Of a DNA stretch of 64,000 nt, positions 1 to 8,081 are shown piece after piece. This DNA is from Candidatus Bipolaricaulota bacterium (GTDB lineage: Bacteria > Bipolaricaulota > Bipolaricaulia > Bipolaricaulales > Bipolaricaulaceae): the NCBI GenBank assembly GCA_937921255.1, contig CAKZSO010000013.1, positions 45,495 to 109,494 of the forward strand. Reading direction: 5' to 3'. A program made the translations under genes and the position numbers. The first letter of the stretch is position 1. Each line of letters opens with the position of its first letter. The notes under the pieces were generated by a model, which had not been told where the DNA came from, did not search any database, and was given only the letters and a program-made list of their open reading frames with translations.

Positions 1-1220
1 GGGAAGAGGCGGACCACCACGAGCGCGCGGTGGCGGCCTACCTTGCGTTCATCGAGACGGGGATGGGCGACGACCCGTTCTTCCAGCGCCTGCTTGCCCT
101 CGCCCCCCAGAGCGCCGAGGCGCGGTACGCGCGCGCGGAGGCCTACCGCCAGGCCGGGAACTGGGTCGCGGCGGAAGGGGAGTACCGGCAGGCGATCGAG
201 CTCCGGCCGGAGCTTGTGGCCGCCCACATCGGCCGGGGGGACGTCCTGATGGCGATGGAGCTCTACCGCGCGGCCGCCGAGGCGTACCAGACCGCCCTCG
301 GCCTCCAGCCGGGAAACCTCGCGCTCAGCCTAAAGCTCGCCACCGCCTACGTGCGCGACAACCAACCCGCCCTCGCCGAGCCGCTGCTCCAGGAGGTCCT
401 CGCCCGCGAGCCCAACAACGCCACCGCGCTCCTTCTCCAGGGCGACATCCTCCTTGGGCAAGGGGACATGAGCGGGGCCATCTCTCGCTACGACCTCGCG
501 TACCGACGCGGGCTGTCCGCGGATGCCCTCCTCAAGCTGGCGGGAGCGTACCTCGCCTCCGGCCAAGTCGCGGAGGCGAAGAAGAGGTACGAGGACGCCG
601 TCCGCGTGTTCCCGTACCGAAGCGAGGGCTACCTCGGGCTGGGCGACGTGCACGCCCGTGAGGGAAACAAGGACCGAGCGCTCGCCTCGTACCGTCAGGC
701 CCTGCAGCGCGCGGTGGCTGTCTCGCTCAAGGAGTCCATCGCCCGCAAGATCGTGGAGCTCGATCCGACCGATCTTCGGACCCGCTACCTCCTCGCCGGC
801 TACTTCCGCGAACAGTACAAGTACGACGGGGCGATCTCCCAGTACGAGGCAATCCTCGCCCTCTCCCCAGGAAACCTCGACGCTTTGGTCGGCCTCGGGG
901 ACTGCTACCTGGCCAAGGTCCAGTACGACCGGGCCCTCGACTACTACCGGCAGGCGCTGGCCGCGGCCACGACGGCCCAGCAGAAGGTCCCAATCTATTC
1001 CCAGATGGTGAAGGTCGAGGAGAGCCGCGCGGGAGCAGGGGGCCCACTCGGCCCCCTGGGGCTCGAGTTCCTCTGGCAGCGCGCCCAGCTGTACGCTGAG
1101 CTCGTGCGCTACCAGGAGGGGGTCACCGACCTCAAGAGGATCCAGGCCGCGGATCCCACGTTCCGCGCCGCGGAGGTGGCCGCGCTCCTCGAGCGACTCA
1201 CGCTGACCCAGACCCGATGA
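1..1220 (+). CDS. TPR-repeat protein, 5'-truncated by window edge
   Basis: This is a tetratricopeptide-repeat protein. At least 396 residues consist mostly of consecutive 34-residue helix-turn-helix units with the usual pattern of small residues and a late proline (A..Y..A..L.P). It is probably a protein-protein interaction scaffold, and no catalytic domain is visible. The ORF track starts at a GTG at base 30. The same frame is open back to base 3 (EEADHHERA), so the gene very likely begins upstream and its N-terminus, including any signal peptide, is missing. Its stop overlaps the start of mazG (ATGA), so it is the first visible gene of a five-gene overlapping operon ending with rnc. The repeat fold is clear; the specific role is unknown. 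Confidence 0.85.
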   Translation, partial: EEADHHERAVAAYLAFIETGMGDDPFFQRLLALAPQSAEARYARAEAYRQAGNWVAAEGEYRQAIELRPELVAAHIGRGDVLMAMELYRAAAEAYQTALGLQPGNLALSLKLATAYVRDNQPALAEPLLQEVLAREPNNATALLLQGDILLGQGDMSGAISRYDLAYRRGLSADALLKLAGAYLASGQVAEAKKRYEDAVRVFPYRSEGYLGLGDVHAREGNKDRALASYRQALQRAVAVSLKESIARKIVELDPTDLRTRYLLAGYFREQYKYDGAISQYEAILALSPGNLDALVGLGDCYLAKVQYDRALDYYRQALAAATTAQQKVPIYSQMVKVEESRAGAGGPLGPLGLEFLWQRAQLYAELVRYQEGVTDLKRIQAADPTFRAAEVAALLERLTLTQTR

Positions 1221-1843
1221 GCGAGGCCCGCGATCCAGCCACGGCTCTGCGCGATCTGGTCGAGGTGGTCGCCCGATTGCGGGGGCCCGAGGGATGCCCG
1301 TGGGACCGCGCCCAGACGCACCGCTCCCTCATCCCCTACCTTCTGGAAGAGGCGTACGAGGCCGCGGCGGCGGTGAGCGATGGTTCGACCGAGGAGATCA
1401 GGGACGAGCTGGGGGATGTCCTCCTCCAAGTCCTCCTCCACTCCCAGATCGAAGCCGAGGCCGGCCACTTCGGGATCGGGGAGGTGGCCGATACGCTTCG
1501 GGACAAGCTCGTGCGGCGCCATCCCCACGTGTTCGGCGGGGGCCAGGCGGGCGCGGCCGATGAGGTCCGGCTTAGGTGGGAGGAGATCAAGGACCACGAG
1601 GGACGCCCCACCCGCAACCCAAGGATCCCCGCGCTCATTAGGGCCGTGAAGTTTGTGGAGATCGAGCAAGCCGCGGGCCGACCGGTTGCCGTGGGGACGT
1701 GGATCCGCCTCCCCGACGGCGCGCCGCCCACGGAGCGGGCGATCGGGGAGATCCTCCTCGAGGTGGTCGCCTTGGCCCGCAGGCACGGCCTGGACGCCGA
1801 GCTCGCGCTTGAGAAGCGCCTTGCGGGGGAGGGCGATGGGTGA
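1217..1843 (+). CDS. mazG: MazG-family nucleoside triphosphate pyrophosphohydrolase
   Basis: Hydrolyses NTPs/dNTPs to NMP plus pyrophosphate, usually cleaning up non-canonical nucleotides. Near the N-terminus it has the MazG signature GCPWDRAQTH followed by LLEEAYEAAAA and DELGDVLLQVLLHS. These supply the metal-binding Glu/Asp residues (EExxE and ExxD). The protein has 208 residues, so it has one canonical MazG domain plus a short divergent tail instead of the two tandem domains of E. coli MazG (about 260). The start is the ATG overlapping the TPR stop. Its 3' end overlaps the next gene by 8 bases, implying translational coupling. Confidence 0.9.
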   Translation: MSEARDPATALRDLVEVVARLRGPEGCPWDRAQTHRSLIPYLLEEAYEAAAAVSDGSTEEIRDELGDVLLQVLLHSQIEAEAGHFGIGEVADTLRDKLVRRHPHVFGGGQAGAADEVRLRWEEIKDHEGRPTRNPRIPALIRAVKFVEIEQAAGRPVAVGTWIRLPDGAPPTERAIGEILLEVVALARRHGLDAELALEKRLAGEGDG

Positions 1844-2108
1844 CCGGTTCGCCCCTCTGCGCTCCCTTCCCCGACCGCTGGATGCCATCACCGCGTGGGT
1901 GGAGTTGGACCCCGAGGCGATCCACTTCCTGGACGCCGTGTTTTCGGCCGGAGAGGGACTCGCCAACGTGCGAAGAGAGTACCGCGACGACGGGGCGCGG
2001 CGGTGGTTCAAGCTGTTCATCGCCCCAGGGTGCGTCGAGGAGGTCCGGGGTACGCTCGCCCGCGTGGCCCACTACGTCCCGGTAGGGGAGATGCAGGTCG
2101 AGCCGTGA
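1836..2108 (+). CDS. DUF4911-like small protein
   Basis: A 90-residue soluble protein. It resembles the DUF4911 family, small proteins with a ligand-binding-like alpha/beta fold: an early ELDPEAIHFLDAVF segment and a later KLFIAPGCVEEV segment. No catalytic motif is recognised. The track lists a longer ORF from 1653, but the ATG at 1836 overlaps the mazG stop, fits the operon's overlap style, and avoids a long low-complexity arginine-rich extension that is only the shadow of mazG. The next gene's GTG overlaps its stop. Function unknown. Confidence 0.7.
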   Translation: MGDRFAPLRSLPRPLDAITAWVELDPEAIHFLDAVFSAGEGLANVRREYRDDGARRWFKLFIAPGCVEEVRGTLARVAHYVPVGEMQVEP

Positions 2109-2623
2109 GGGGGATTCGCCCGCACTACGTGGCCCGCTCGGTCTACGACGTAGATTACGACTCTCTCCTTCAGGACGGAGTCGAGGCGATCGTGTACGAC
2201 CTTGAGAACACCCTGTGCCGATGGCGGGTTTGGGAGCTCGATCCCCCCGTGTGGGCCCTGCTCCGTCGCTTGGAGGCCCAGGGGGTGGGGCTCGCCGTGC
2301 TCACGAACGCCTCCCTTCCTCGTTCCCATACCCTAACCCAGACGCTCGCAGAGCGCGGGATCGTGGTGTTCGGCTCAGCCCGCAAGCCTCTGCCGGGAGG
2401 GTTCCGGGCTGTTCTCGCCCGCCTCCGCGTTCCCCCCCACCGGGCGGCGATGGTGGGCGACCAGCTCCTCACCGACGTCCTCGGCGGCCGCTGGGCGGGG
2501 ATGGTCACCGTGCTCGTCGACCCGCTGAGCGCGGAAGAGTCGGCGTTCACGAAGCTCAACCGGCAGATCGAGCGCCTCCTCGGGAGGCCATCCCCGTCGC
2601 GCTTCCTGTTCAGGAGCGGGTGA
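2105..2623 (+). CDS. yqeG: YqeG-family HAD (class IIIA) phosphatase
   Basis: A 172-residue HAD-superfamily protein of the YqeG type, opening with the typical RPHYVARSVYDVDYDSLL lead-in. Motif I reads YDLENTL where the family normally has DxDNT, so the second acidic residue (general acid/base) is Glu instead of Asp. Motif II (LTNAS), a Lys in SARKPLPGGF and motif IV (VGDQLLTDVLGG) are all present. The GTG at 2105 overlaps the preceding stop. The track ORF from 1895 includes a spurious arginine-rich extension. In many genomes YqeG lies near ribosome/GTPase genes; here it precedes rnc. A phosphatase on a small molecule is likely, substrate unknown. Confidence 0.82.
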   Translation: MRGIRPHYVARSVYDVDYDSLLQDGVEAIVYDLENTLCRWRVWELDPPVWALLRRLEAQGVGLAVLTNASLPRSHTLTQTLAERGIVVFGSARKPLPGGFRAVLARLRVPPHRAAMVGDQLLTDVLGGRWAGMVTVLVDPLSAEESAFTKLNRQIERLLGRPSPSRFLFRSG

Positions 2624-3321
2624 TGGCGAACGCGAGGGAAGCCCATCCTCCCCTGGCCGCCCTCCTCTCCCAGGTCGGGCTCGAGGTCCCCACAGACCTG
2701 CTGCGCCTTGCCCTCACCCACGACTCGTACGCCCACGAACACGGAGGGGAGAGCAACGAGCGCCTTGAGTTTCTCGGGGATGCCGTCCTCGACCTCGCGG
2801 TCGCCGACATCCTCTTCCACCGCTTCCCCGATCGGGATGAGGGCGAACTGTCCAAACTGCGGGCGGTGGCCGTGTCCCAACCCGTACTGGCCGAGGTCGC
2901 GGCCGGGCTCGCCCTGGGGGAACTCCTCCTCCTCGGCCGGGGCGCGGACGAGGGCGGGGCGCGAACGCGGCCCTCGGTTCTCGCCTCGGCACTCGAAGCC
3001 GTGGTTGGGGCGGTCTACCTCCACCACGGCTACCGGGCGACCCGCGCCCTTGCCGAGGCCCTCCTCGGGCCTCAGCTTGTCGCCGCGGGCGCGCACCCGC
3101 CCGACTACAAGTCGCTCCTCCAGGAGCTCGGCCAGGCCAAGTTCGGGACTCTCCCCCAGTACGAGGTCATCGCCACCGAGGGGCCGGAGCACAAGAAGGT
3201 GTTCGCGGTCCGGGTCTCCCTCCCCGCCGGCGAGGCGGTCGGACGCGGCCGGTCGAAGAAAGAGGCCGAAGGGGCGGCGGCGAAGCGCCTCTATCTGCAG
3301 CTGGGAGAGGCTGCGAACTGA
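2623..3321 (+). CDS. rnc: Ribonuclease III
   Basis: Double-stranded-RNA endonuclease for rRNA and mRNA processing. It has 232 residues, the usual length. The catalytic signature ERLEFLGDAVLDL lies near residue 46, with a second acidic patch at SALEAVVGAVYL. The C-terminal dsRBD follows (DYKSLLQELGQ ... GRGRSKKEAEGAAAKRLY). The start is the ATG at 2623, whose A is the last base of the yqeG stop; the longer track start (2215) is a shadow of yqeG. It is the last gene of the TPR-mazG-DUF4911-yqeG operon. A 137-base gap with no gene follows. Confidence 0.95.
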   Translation: MANAREAHPPLAALLSQVGLEVPTDLLRLALTHDSYAHEHGGESNERLEFLGDAVLDLAVADILFHRFPDRDEGELSKLRAVAVSQPVLAEVAAGLALGELLLLGRGADEGGARTRPSVLASALEAVVGAVYLHHGYRATRALAEALLGPQLVAAGAHPPDYKSLLQELGQAKFGTLPQYEVIATEGPEHKKVFAVRVSLPAGEAVGRGRSKKEAEGAAAKRLYLQLGEAAN

Positions 3322-3458
3322 GCTGTTGATCCCCGTCCACCCTCATCGTATCCTTCCCCGACGCCGATCATGCGACGAACGGACACGGCAGCGAATCCCG
3401 CGCACCCCCGCCCTTCCCCCTCCAAGGACCTACCAGCCTTTCCCCAACCGAGGCCCTC

Positions 3459-4733
3459 GTGACGCCCGCCCTCACGTCGTTCGTCGTCCTCGGGGTGACC
3501 CTCCTCTTCTATGTGACTGAGTGGATCCCGCTCGGGGTCACCGCGGTCGGGGCGTGTGTGGCGATGGCCCTGCTTGGGGTGGTCCCCTTCCCCGTGGCGT
3601 TCGGCGGGTTCGCCTCCGACGTCGTGTTCCTCGTTGGGGGGATGGTCGTGGTCGGCGCGGCCCTGGCCGAGACCGGAGCGTCGCAGCTCGTGGGGGAGTT
3701 CCTCCTCCGCCGGGGGGGAGGGAGCGAGCGCAAGCTCCTCGTGGTGGCGATCCTCGCCGCAGCGGTCCTTTCAGCCTTCCTGAACAACACGAGCGTCACC
3801 GCGATGTTCATCCCGGTGATCCTAGGGATGACCGCCTCCTCGGGCGGGCGGATCCGGCCAGGAAACGTCCTGATGCTGATCGCTTTCGCCACAAGCGCCG
3901 GCGGGATGCTGACCCTCGTCGGATCCACCCCCCCGCTCATCGTCCAAGGGGTCCTGCAGGGTGCTGGGTTTCGCCCGTTTGGGTTCTTCGAGTTCGCCTG
4001 GATCGGGTTACCGGTCCTCCTCTCCCTCCTCGGGTACGCCCTTCTGTTCGGGTACCCCATGACACAGCGGGTGATGGGCCGGCGGCAGGCGGGAGTCTGC
4101 CCCGCGTGGGCCGGGGGAAGCGAGTCCTCGCGCCCGCGAAGCAAGGGCAAGATCGCGCTCGCCTCCGGGGTGATGCTCCTCTGCGTGGCCCTGTTCGCAA
4201 GCGAAGCGATCCCTCCTGGACTCACGGCGATGCTCGGGGCCGTCCTCGTCATCGTCACCGGGTGCATCTCGGACAAGGAAACCTATCGGCAGATGGACTG
4301 GAACACGGTATTCGTCCTCGCCGGTTCGATGGGGATCGCGGCCGCCCTCGACAAGAGCGGAGGGGGAAAGCTCCTCGCAGACCTCGTCCTCCAGTCCCTG
4401 GGGCCCTCCGTGTCCCCGTTCACCGTGCTCGCTGCCCTGAGCGGGCTCGGGCTCGCCCTGACTCAGGTCACGTCGAACACCGCCGCCACGGCGCTGCTCG
4501 CCCCGATCGCCCTCTCCTTGAGCCAGCAGATGGGGGTGTCCCCGTACCCGATGATGATGGCCCTCGCCACCGCGTGCGCTGCGGCGTTCGCAACACCGGT
4601 CGCCACGCCTCCCAACACCCTCGTCCTCGTCGCCGGGTACCGGTTCACCGACTACGTCCTCGTGGGGGGGCTCCTCACCCTTCTCTCGTACGGGTTCGTC
4701 CTCCTTCTCGTCCCCTTGATCTGGCCGTTCTAA
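3459..4733 (+). CDS. SLC13/DASS-type anion permease
   Basis: Integral membrane transporter of the ion-transporter superfamily (SLC13/DASS, CitT/ArsB-like), 424 residues with about 11-12 hydrophobic segments. The two inverted-repeat Na+/substrate loops are visible as NNTSVTAMF (about residue 109) and SNTAATALLAPIAL (about residue 345). A GSTPP element follows the first, where family members bind carboxylate or oxyanion. Na+-coupled dicarboxylate or sulfate import is likely; specificity cannot be read here. The GTG start has no strong Shine-Dalgarno. Dicarboxylate import would fit the oxaloacetate decarboxylase operon downstream, but they are separate units. Confidence 0.85.
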   Translation: MTPALTSFVVLGVTLLFYVTEWIPLGVTAVGACVAMALLGVVPFPVAFGGFASDVVFLVGGMVVVGAALAETGASQLVGEFLLRRGGGSERKLLVVAILAAAVLSAFLNNTSVTAMFIPVILGMTASSGGRIRPGNVLMLIAFATSAGGMLTLVGSTPPLIVQGVLQGAGFRPFGFFEFAWIGLPVLLSLLGYALLFGYPMTQRVMGRRQAGVCPAWAGGSESSRPRSKGKIALASGVMLLCVALFASEAIPPGLTAMLGAVLVIVTGCISDKETYRQMDWNTVFVLAGSMGIAAALDKSGGGKLLADLVLQSLGPSVSPFTVLAALSGLGLALTQVTSNTAATALLAPIALSLSQQMGVSPYPMMMALATACAAAFATPVATPPNTLVLVAGYRFTDYVLVGGLLTLLSYGFVLLLVPLIWPF

Positions 4734-4753
4734 CCCTCGCCCTAGCGGCACGG

Positions 4754-4777
4754 TATCATCGGGTCGAGCCAAGGAGG
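4754..4777 (+). promoter_or_regulatory. TATCAT -10 box plus AAGGAGG Shine-Dalgarno
   Basis: TATCAT (4754-4759) lies 23 bases before the ATG at 4783, with a strong AAGGAGG (4771-4777) 5 bases before it. This is the leadered promoter style of the window, in contrast to the leaderless TAnnnT-N6-start genes. Confidence 0.55.
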
Positions 4778-4782
4778 CGATC

Positions 4783-6933
4783 ATGCGCAGACTCATGGTG
4801 TTCGCGGTTGTCCTGACCCTAGGCGTAGGTGCGTTAGGACAGATCGAGGAGTACCGCGACCTTTCGTACGGGAACAAGCCGTTCAACCCCACGGACACGG
4901 GCCTCGTCATGCGGGCCCTCCTCCGCGACAACGATGCCGGGGACCGCGACCCCGTGTACTTCACCCGTATCCAGATCGACAACCTGGGGACGGCCACCGC
5001 GGCGGAGATCGAGTGGGTCGAGCTACGGTTCGAGATTGCTGGCCAGAAGACGGTGTTCGGCCGCTGGGCCGGGTTCCCCATCACCGAGGTCCTCCTCTCC
5101 CGCCCCGCCGAGGAGCGGATGCTCCCCGATGACGGGGAGCTCTGGCTGGAGATCTGGGTCAAGGTGACCGACCGCATCGTTCACGGGCGGACGATCCAGC
5201 CCCGAATTCGGCTGTGGTGGTCGGAGGGAAAAGAGGGCGGGACGATCGAGCTCACGGACGGCGTCCCGGAGACGTTCGTGGTCGAGGGAAGTTTCGCCGC
5301 CCAGGGCCTCCCCGGTCCCGAGGGAGGCGTCCTCAACCCCGGGGACGTGTTCCTCGTGGCCGAGGCCGAGGTGTGGGACACCGAGGACGTGAACACCCAC
5401 CAGCTCTTCGTGACCGCCGTGCGCGTGGACGGACCACGCGACCTCATCTGGACCGTGGACATCAACAATGGAGTAACGCGGATCGAGGTCCCGGCCGGGG
5501 TTGACGTGACGCTCCCCGAACCAGCGTTCGTCGCCTACGACACCTTCGACGAGATCCGCCCCGGATCGGTGAAGGTGTTCGTCACTGTCCCCCCGACGTT
5601 CCTCCCCAAGGACCCGGTGACCGTTGCTCCCACGTGGCGGATCACGGTCCGCGAGGGGCGAGCGGGTCCCCAGGAACAGACGTTCACCTTCAGCGATCCC
5701 ATCCCGGACCGGGTCGTTGCCGCGGGATTCGAAGAGGTTGTGGTGAGTGTTCCCGACGGGGGACGGGTGTTCACGGCCGTCCCAGCCTCCCTCACCTACT
5801 CCACCCTCACCCTCACCGACAGGGACCGCAACCACACCCCGATTCGGGTCGACCACCTCGAGCTCGTCCCCAAGGGGACCGTCTCGTCCCAGATCATCGG
5901 GGTGGAGCTGGCCGACACCCGCGGGAACTTCCTCGGGATCGGGACTGGGCTTGGGAAGTTCGACCTCGTGGCTCCCGACGGGAAGCCCATCCTTGTCGAG
6001 GACGAGGGCACCTTTGCCCTGGCCACGACGCTTTCTCTTGGCGGGAAGATGCCCCTCGGGGGGAGCCTCCTCCTCGCCCACCGGGTGAAGGTCGAGGAGA
6101 AGCTCCCGCGGGAGTACCTCGCCCGCCCCGGAGCGCTCACCCAGTTCTCGGGGGTTCAGGAGGTGGTCCCCCCCAAGGCGATCTTCTTCGGGCAGCCCAA
6201 GATCGCCCTCAAGGCTGACGGCTCCCGGGTCGAGATCTCGACGGACGGGGAGACGGTGGGCACGTTCCAGGGGGTCCTCAAGTACACCCCCACCGCGCCC
6301 CTCAAGCTCGAGGAGGTGTCGCTCCGGCTCGTGGCCGAGAGCCCGTACCGGATCGTAGAGGAGAAGCTCGACCGGGAGAAGGGCGAGCTTTCGTTCAAGG
6401 TTGAGGCGTCACGGGCCCAAGCCCGGGCCGGAAAACTCGTCACGGTCCAGGTGGTCGTGGGCCGCGTCGGGGACCCGCAGGTCGAGGTGGCGGTGGAACT
6501 GCGGAACGTAAAGCTGATTGACTGGGCCGGGATCGAGCTCCCGTTCACTCTCAGCCCAAGCCGAGCCACGGTGACCTTGGCCGCGGTCCGGCTATCCCTG
6601 TCTGCATCCCGTGGTGTGGTCCAACTCTCGGCCAACAGCCCGGTGGTGGGAGAACTGGCGGGCGTGCTGCGTTACGCGGCGCCGGCCGTGTACGGATCGA
6701 TCACGGCTGCCAAACCGTACCGGGTGGCGACGGTCGACCCCAAACCGGGAGCGGTCACGTTCCGGATCGGACTCATGTCGGGAGAGGCACCCGCCGCGGC
6801 GATCGTGTTCACCGCGAACTTCACAGCGGCAACCAGCGCCCAGGTCACGCTCGAGGTGACCGAGCTCCTCGACCAAGCAGGAAGGCCGTTCCCGTACGTC
6901 CTTCCGCTCGACAAAGTGGAGGTGGGTCCGTAG
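4783..6933 (+). CDS. Large exported beta-rich protein of unknown function
   Basis: A 716-residue protein with an N-terminal Sec signal peptide (MRRLMVFAVVLTLGVGALGQ) and no later membrane segment, so secreted or periplasmic. The mature part is rich in alternating hydrophobic/charged beta-strand patterns with repeated Ig-like or cohesin-like modules (ARAGKLVTVQVVVGR; AATSAQVTLEVTELL). The C-terminal half has at least two related blocks in which a hydrophobic strand is followed by an AV(T/S)F turn. No catalytic motif, lipobox or cell-wall anchor is recognised. It has its own promoter and a strong SD. It is probably a surface or adhesion structural protein; I cannot assign a family. Confidence 0.75.
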   Translation: MRRLMVFAVVLTLGVGALGQIEEYRDLSYGNKPFNPTDTGLVMRALLRDNDAGDRDPVYFTRIQIDNLGTATAAEIEWVELRFEIAGQKTVFGRWAGFPITEVLLSRPAEERMLPDDGELWLEIWVKVTDRIVHGRTIQPRIRLWWSEGKEGGTIELTDGVPETFVVEGSFAAQGLPGPEGGVLNPGDVFLVAEAEVWDTEDVNTHQLFVTAVRVDGPRDLIWTVDINNGVTRIEVPAGVDVTLPEPAFVAYDTFDEIRPGSVKVFVTVPPTFLPKDPVTVAPTWRITVREGRAGPQEQTFTFSDPIPDRVVAAGFEEVVVSVPDGGRVFTAVPASLTYSTLTLTDRDRNHTPIRVDHLELVPKGTVSSQIIGVELADTRGNFLGIGTGLGKFDLVAPDGKPILVEDEGTFALATTLSLGGKMPLGGSLLLAHRVKVEEKLPREYLARPGALTQFSGVQEVVPPKAIFFGQPKIALKADGSRVEISTDGETVGTFQGVLKYTPTAPLKLEEVSLRLVAESPYRIVEEKLDREKGELSFKVEASRAQARAGKLVTVQVVVGRVGDPQVEVAVELRNVKLIDWAGIELPFTLSPSRATVTLAAVRLSLSASRGVVQLSANSPVVGELAGVLRYAAPAVYGSITAAKPYRVATVDPKPGAVTFRIGLMSGEAPAAAIVFTANFTAATSAQVTLEVTELLDQAGRPFPYVLPLDKVEVGP

Positions 6934-6939
6934 CGGACC

Positions 6940-6945
6940 TATAAT
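6940..6945 (+). promoter_or_regulatory. Consensus -10 box of tRNA-Glu
   Basis: A perfect TATAAT, 8 bases before the tRNA 5' end, lies in the short AT-rich gap after the exported-protein stop. No convincing TTGACA lies 16-18 bases upstream. Confidence 0.6.
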
Positions 6946-6953
6946 TGAAGGTG

Positions 6954-7026
6954 GGTCCCATCGTCTAGGGGTCTAGGATACCGGGCTCTCATCCCGGAGA
7001 CAGGGGTTCGAATCCCCTTGGGACCA
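6954..7026 (+). tRNA. tRNA-Glu (anticodon CTC)
   Basis: A 73-nt cloverleaf: 7-bp acceptor stem GGTCCCA/TGGGACC, anticodon stem CCGGG/CCCGG around loop CTCTCAT (anticodon CTC, reads GAG), and T arm with GGTTCGAATCC. The 3' CCA is not encoded (ACAC follows), unlike the other three tRNAs in the window. A TATAAT box lies just upstream. Confidence 0.95.
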
Positions 7027-7122
7027 CAGATGGCGCGAGCTCCCCGTCGCGCGTTCGATAGAGTGCTGTTCTGATCGTGCGCGGCTTGAAACGGAGCCCC
7101 TTCAGGATAGTATCGCGTTGCG

Positions 7123-7866
7123 ATGTCGGTTGGCTTGCCCCTTCCTCCTGTGCCCACCCTCGTCTGGTTGGATGAGGTGGACTCAACCCACCGCTACGCC
7201 CTTGATCGGTTCGCGCTCTTTCCCCACGGCCTGGTCGTGGCGGCGAGGCGCCAACGCGCGGGGCGAGGCCGCCTCGGCCGCCGGTGGCACTCCCCGCCGG
7301 GAAACGTCTGCCTGACGGCGGTGGCCAAACCTCCGCACGTCTCCCCAACGGACGAGCTGGCGGGGGGCCTCACCCTCGCGATGGCCGTTTCCGCCTGTGA
7401 GGTACTTGAGAAGAGGGCAATCGAACCCTCGCTCAAATGGCCCAACGACGTGTGCGTGGGGCGGGAGAAGATCGCGGGGGTTCTCGCCCAAGCCGTGTGG
7501 GAGGGGAACCGGTTCGCTGGAGCTGCAGTCAGCTTAGGACTCAACGTGAATATGGACCTCCGGGAGATCACGGCGATTGGCCGGCCGGCGACCTCGCTCC
7601 GAGTGCTGACGGGCAGAGACCACGATCCCGACGAAATCGCACGCCTCGTGGCCACCCGGTTTCTCGAGTGGATCGGGGTCAAGGACCCGTCCCTCCTACG
7701 GGGGGCGGTCATCCGCAGGTCGCAGTACCTCGGGACCACCGTCTCGGTCCGCACTGGGTGCCGCGAGGTCACAGGTCGGGCGCTTGCGCTCGACCGATCG
7801 TTCGCGCTCGTCGTGGCGGACCAAGAGGGGCGGGAGCACACGGTTCAGGTCGGTGACGTGACGTGA
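7123..7866 (+). CDS. birA: Biotin--[carboxyl-carrier protein] ligase
   Basis: Activates biotin to biotinyl-5'-AMP and transfers it to the lysine of a biotin carrier domain. It has 247 residues with the catalytic domain only: DEVDSTHRYAL, the biotin/AMP loop GRGRLGRRWHSPPGNV, LKWPNDV and a C-terminal SH3-like domain. No N-terminal helix-turn-helix is present, so this is a class I ligase and not a repressor. A TTGAAA...TAGTAT promoter (7086-7113) precedes it. Its stop overlaps oadG, and the only visible biotin acceptor (EAMKM in OadA) is in the same operon, so enzyme and substrate are probably co-expressed. Confidence 0.93.
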   Translation: MSVGLPLPPVPTLVWLDEVDSTHRYALDRFALFPHGLVVAARRQRAGRGRLGRRWHSPPGNVCLTAVAKPPHVSPTDELAGGLTLAMAVSACEVLEKRAIEPSLKWPNDVCVGREKIAGVLAQAVWEGNRFAGAAVSLGLNVNMDLREITAIGRPATSLRVLTGRDHDPDEIARLVATRFLEWIGVKDPSLLRGAVIRRSQYLGTTVSVRTGCREVTGRALALDRSFALVVADQEGREHTVQVGDVT

Positions 7867-8081
7867 TGGGGGAGGGCCTCCAGCTCCTCGTGGTCGGTGT
7901 GGGTGTCGTGTACCTCTTCCTTGGGCTCCTCGTCGTCGTCCTGCGGTTGCTGGCGCGGCTTGCGGGCAGGCCCATGGGGACGAACACCTCTGACGGGGAC
8001 CGCCAACGGGCCCGCGTGGCCGCGGCGATCGCCGTGGCCGCAACGCGGTTGCGCCCGACCCAAAGGGGGGAGAAGCGGTGA
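7863..8081 (+). CDS. oadG: Oxaloacetate decarboxylase gamma-type membrane subunit
   Basis: A 72-residue protein with one N-terminal transmembrane helix (LLVVGVGVVYLFLGLLVVVL) and a charged cytoplasmic tail. This is the size and layout of OadG, which anchors the carboxyltransferase subunit to the OadB pump and binds Zn2+ through its tail in characterised systems. Identity rests on topology and on position directly before oadA; the sequence itself is poorly conserved. It overlaps birA by 4 bases (GTGA) and oadA by 4 bases. Confidence 0.75.
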   Translation: MMGEGLQLLVVGVGVVYLFLGLLVVVLRLLARLAGRPMGTNTSDGDRQRARVAAAIAVAATRLRPTQRGEKR

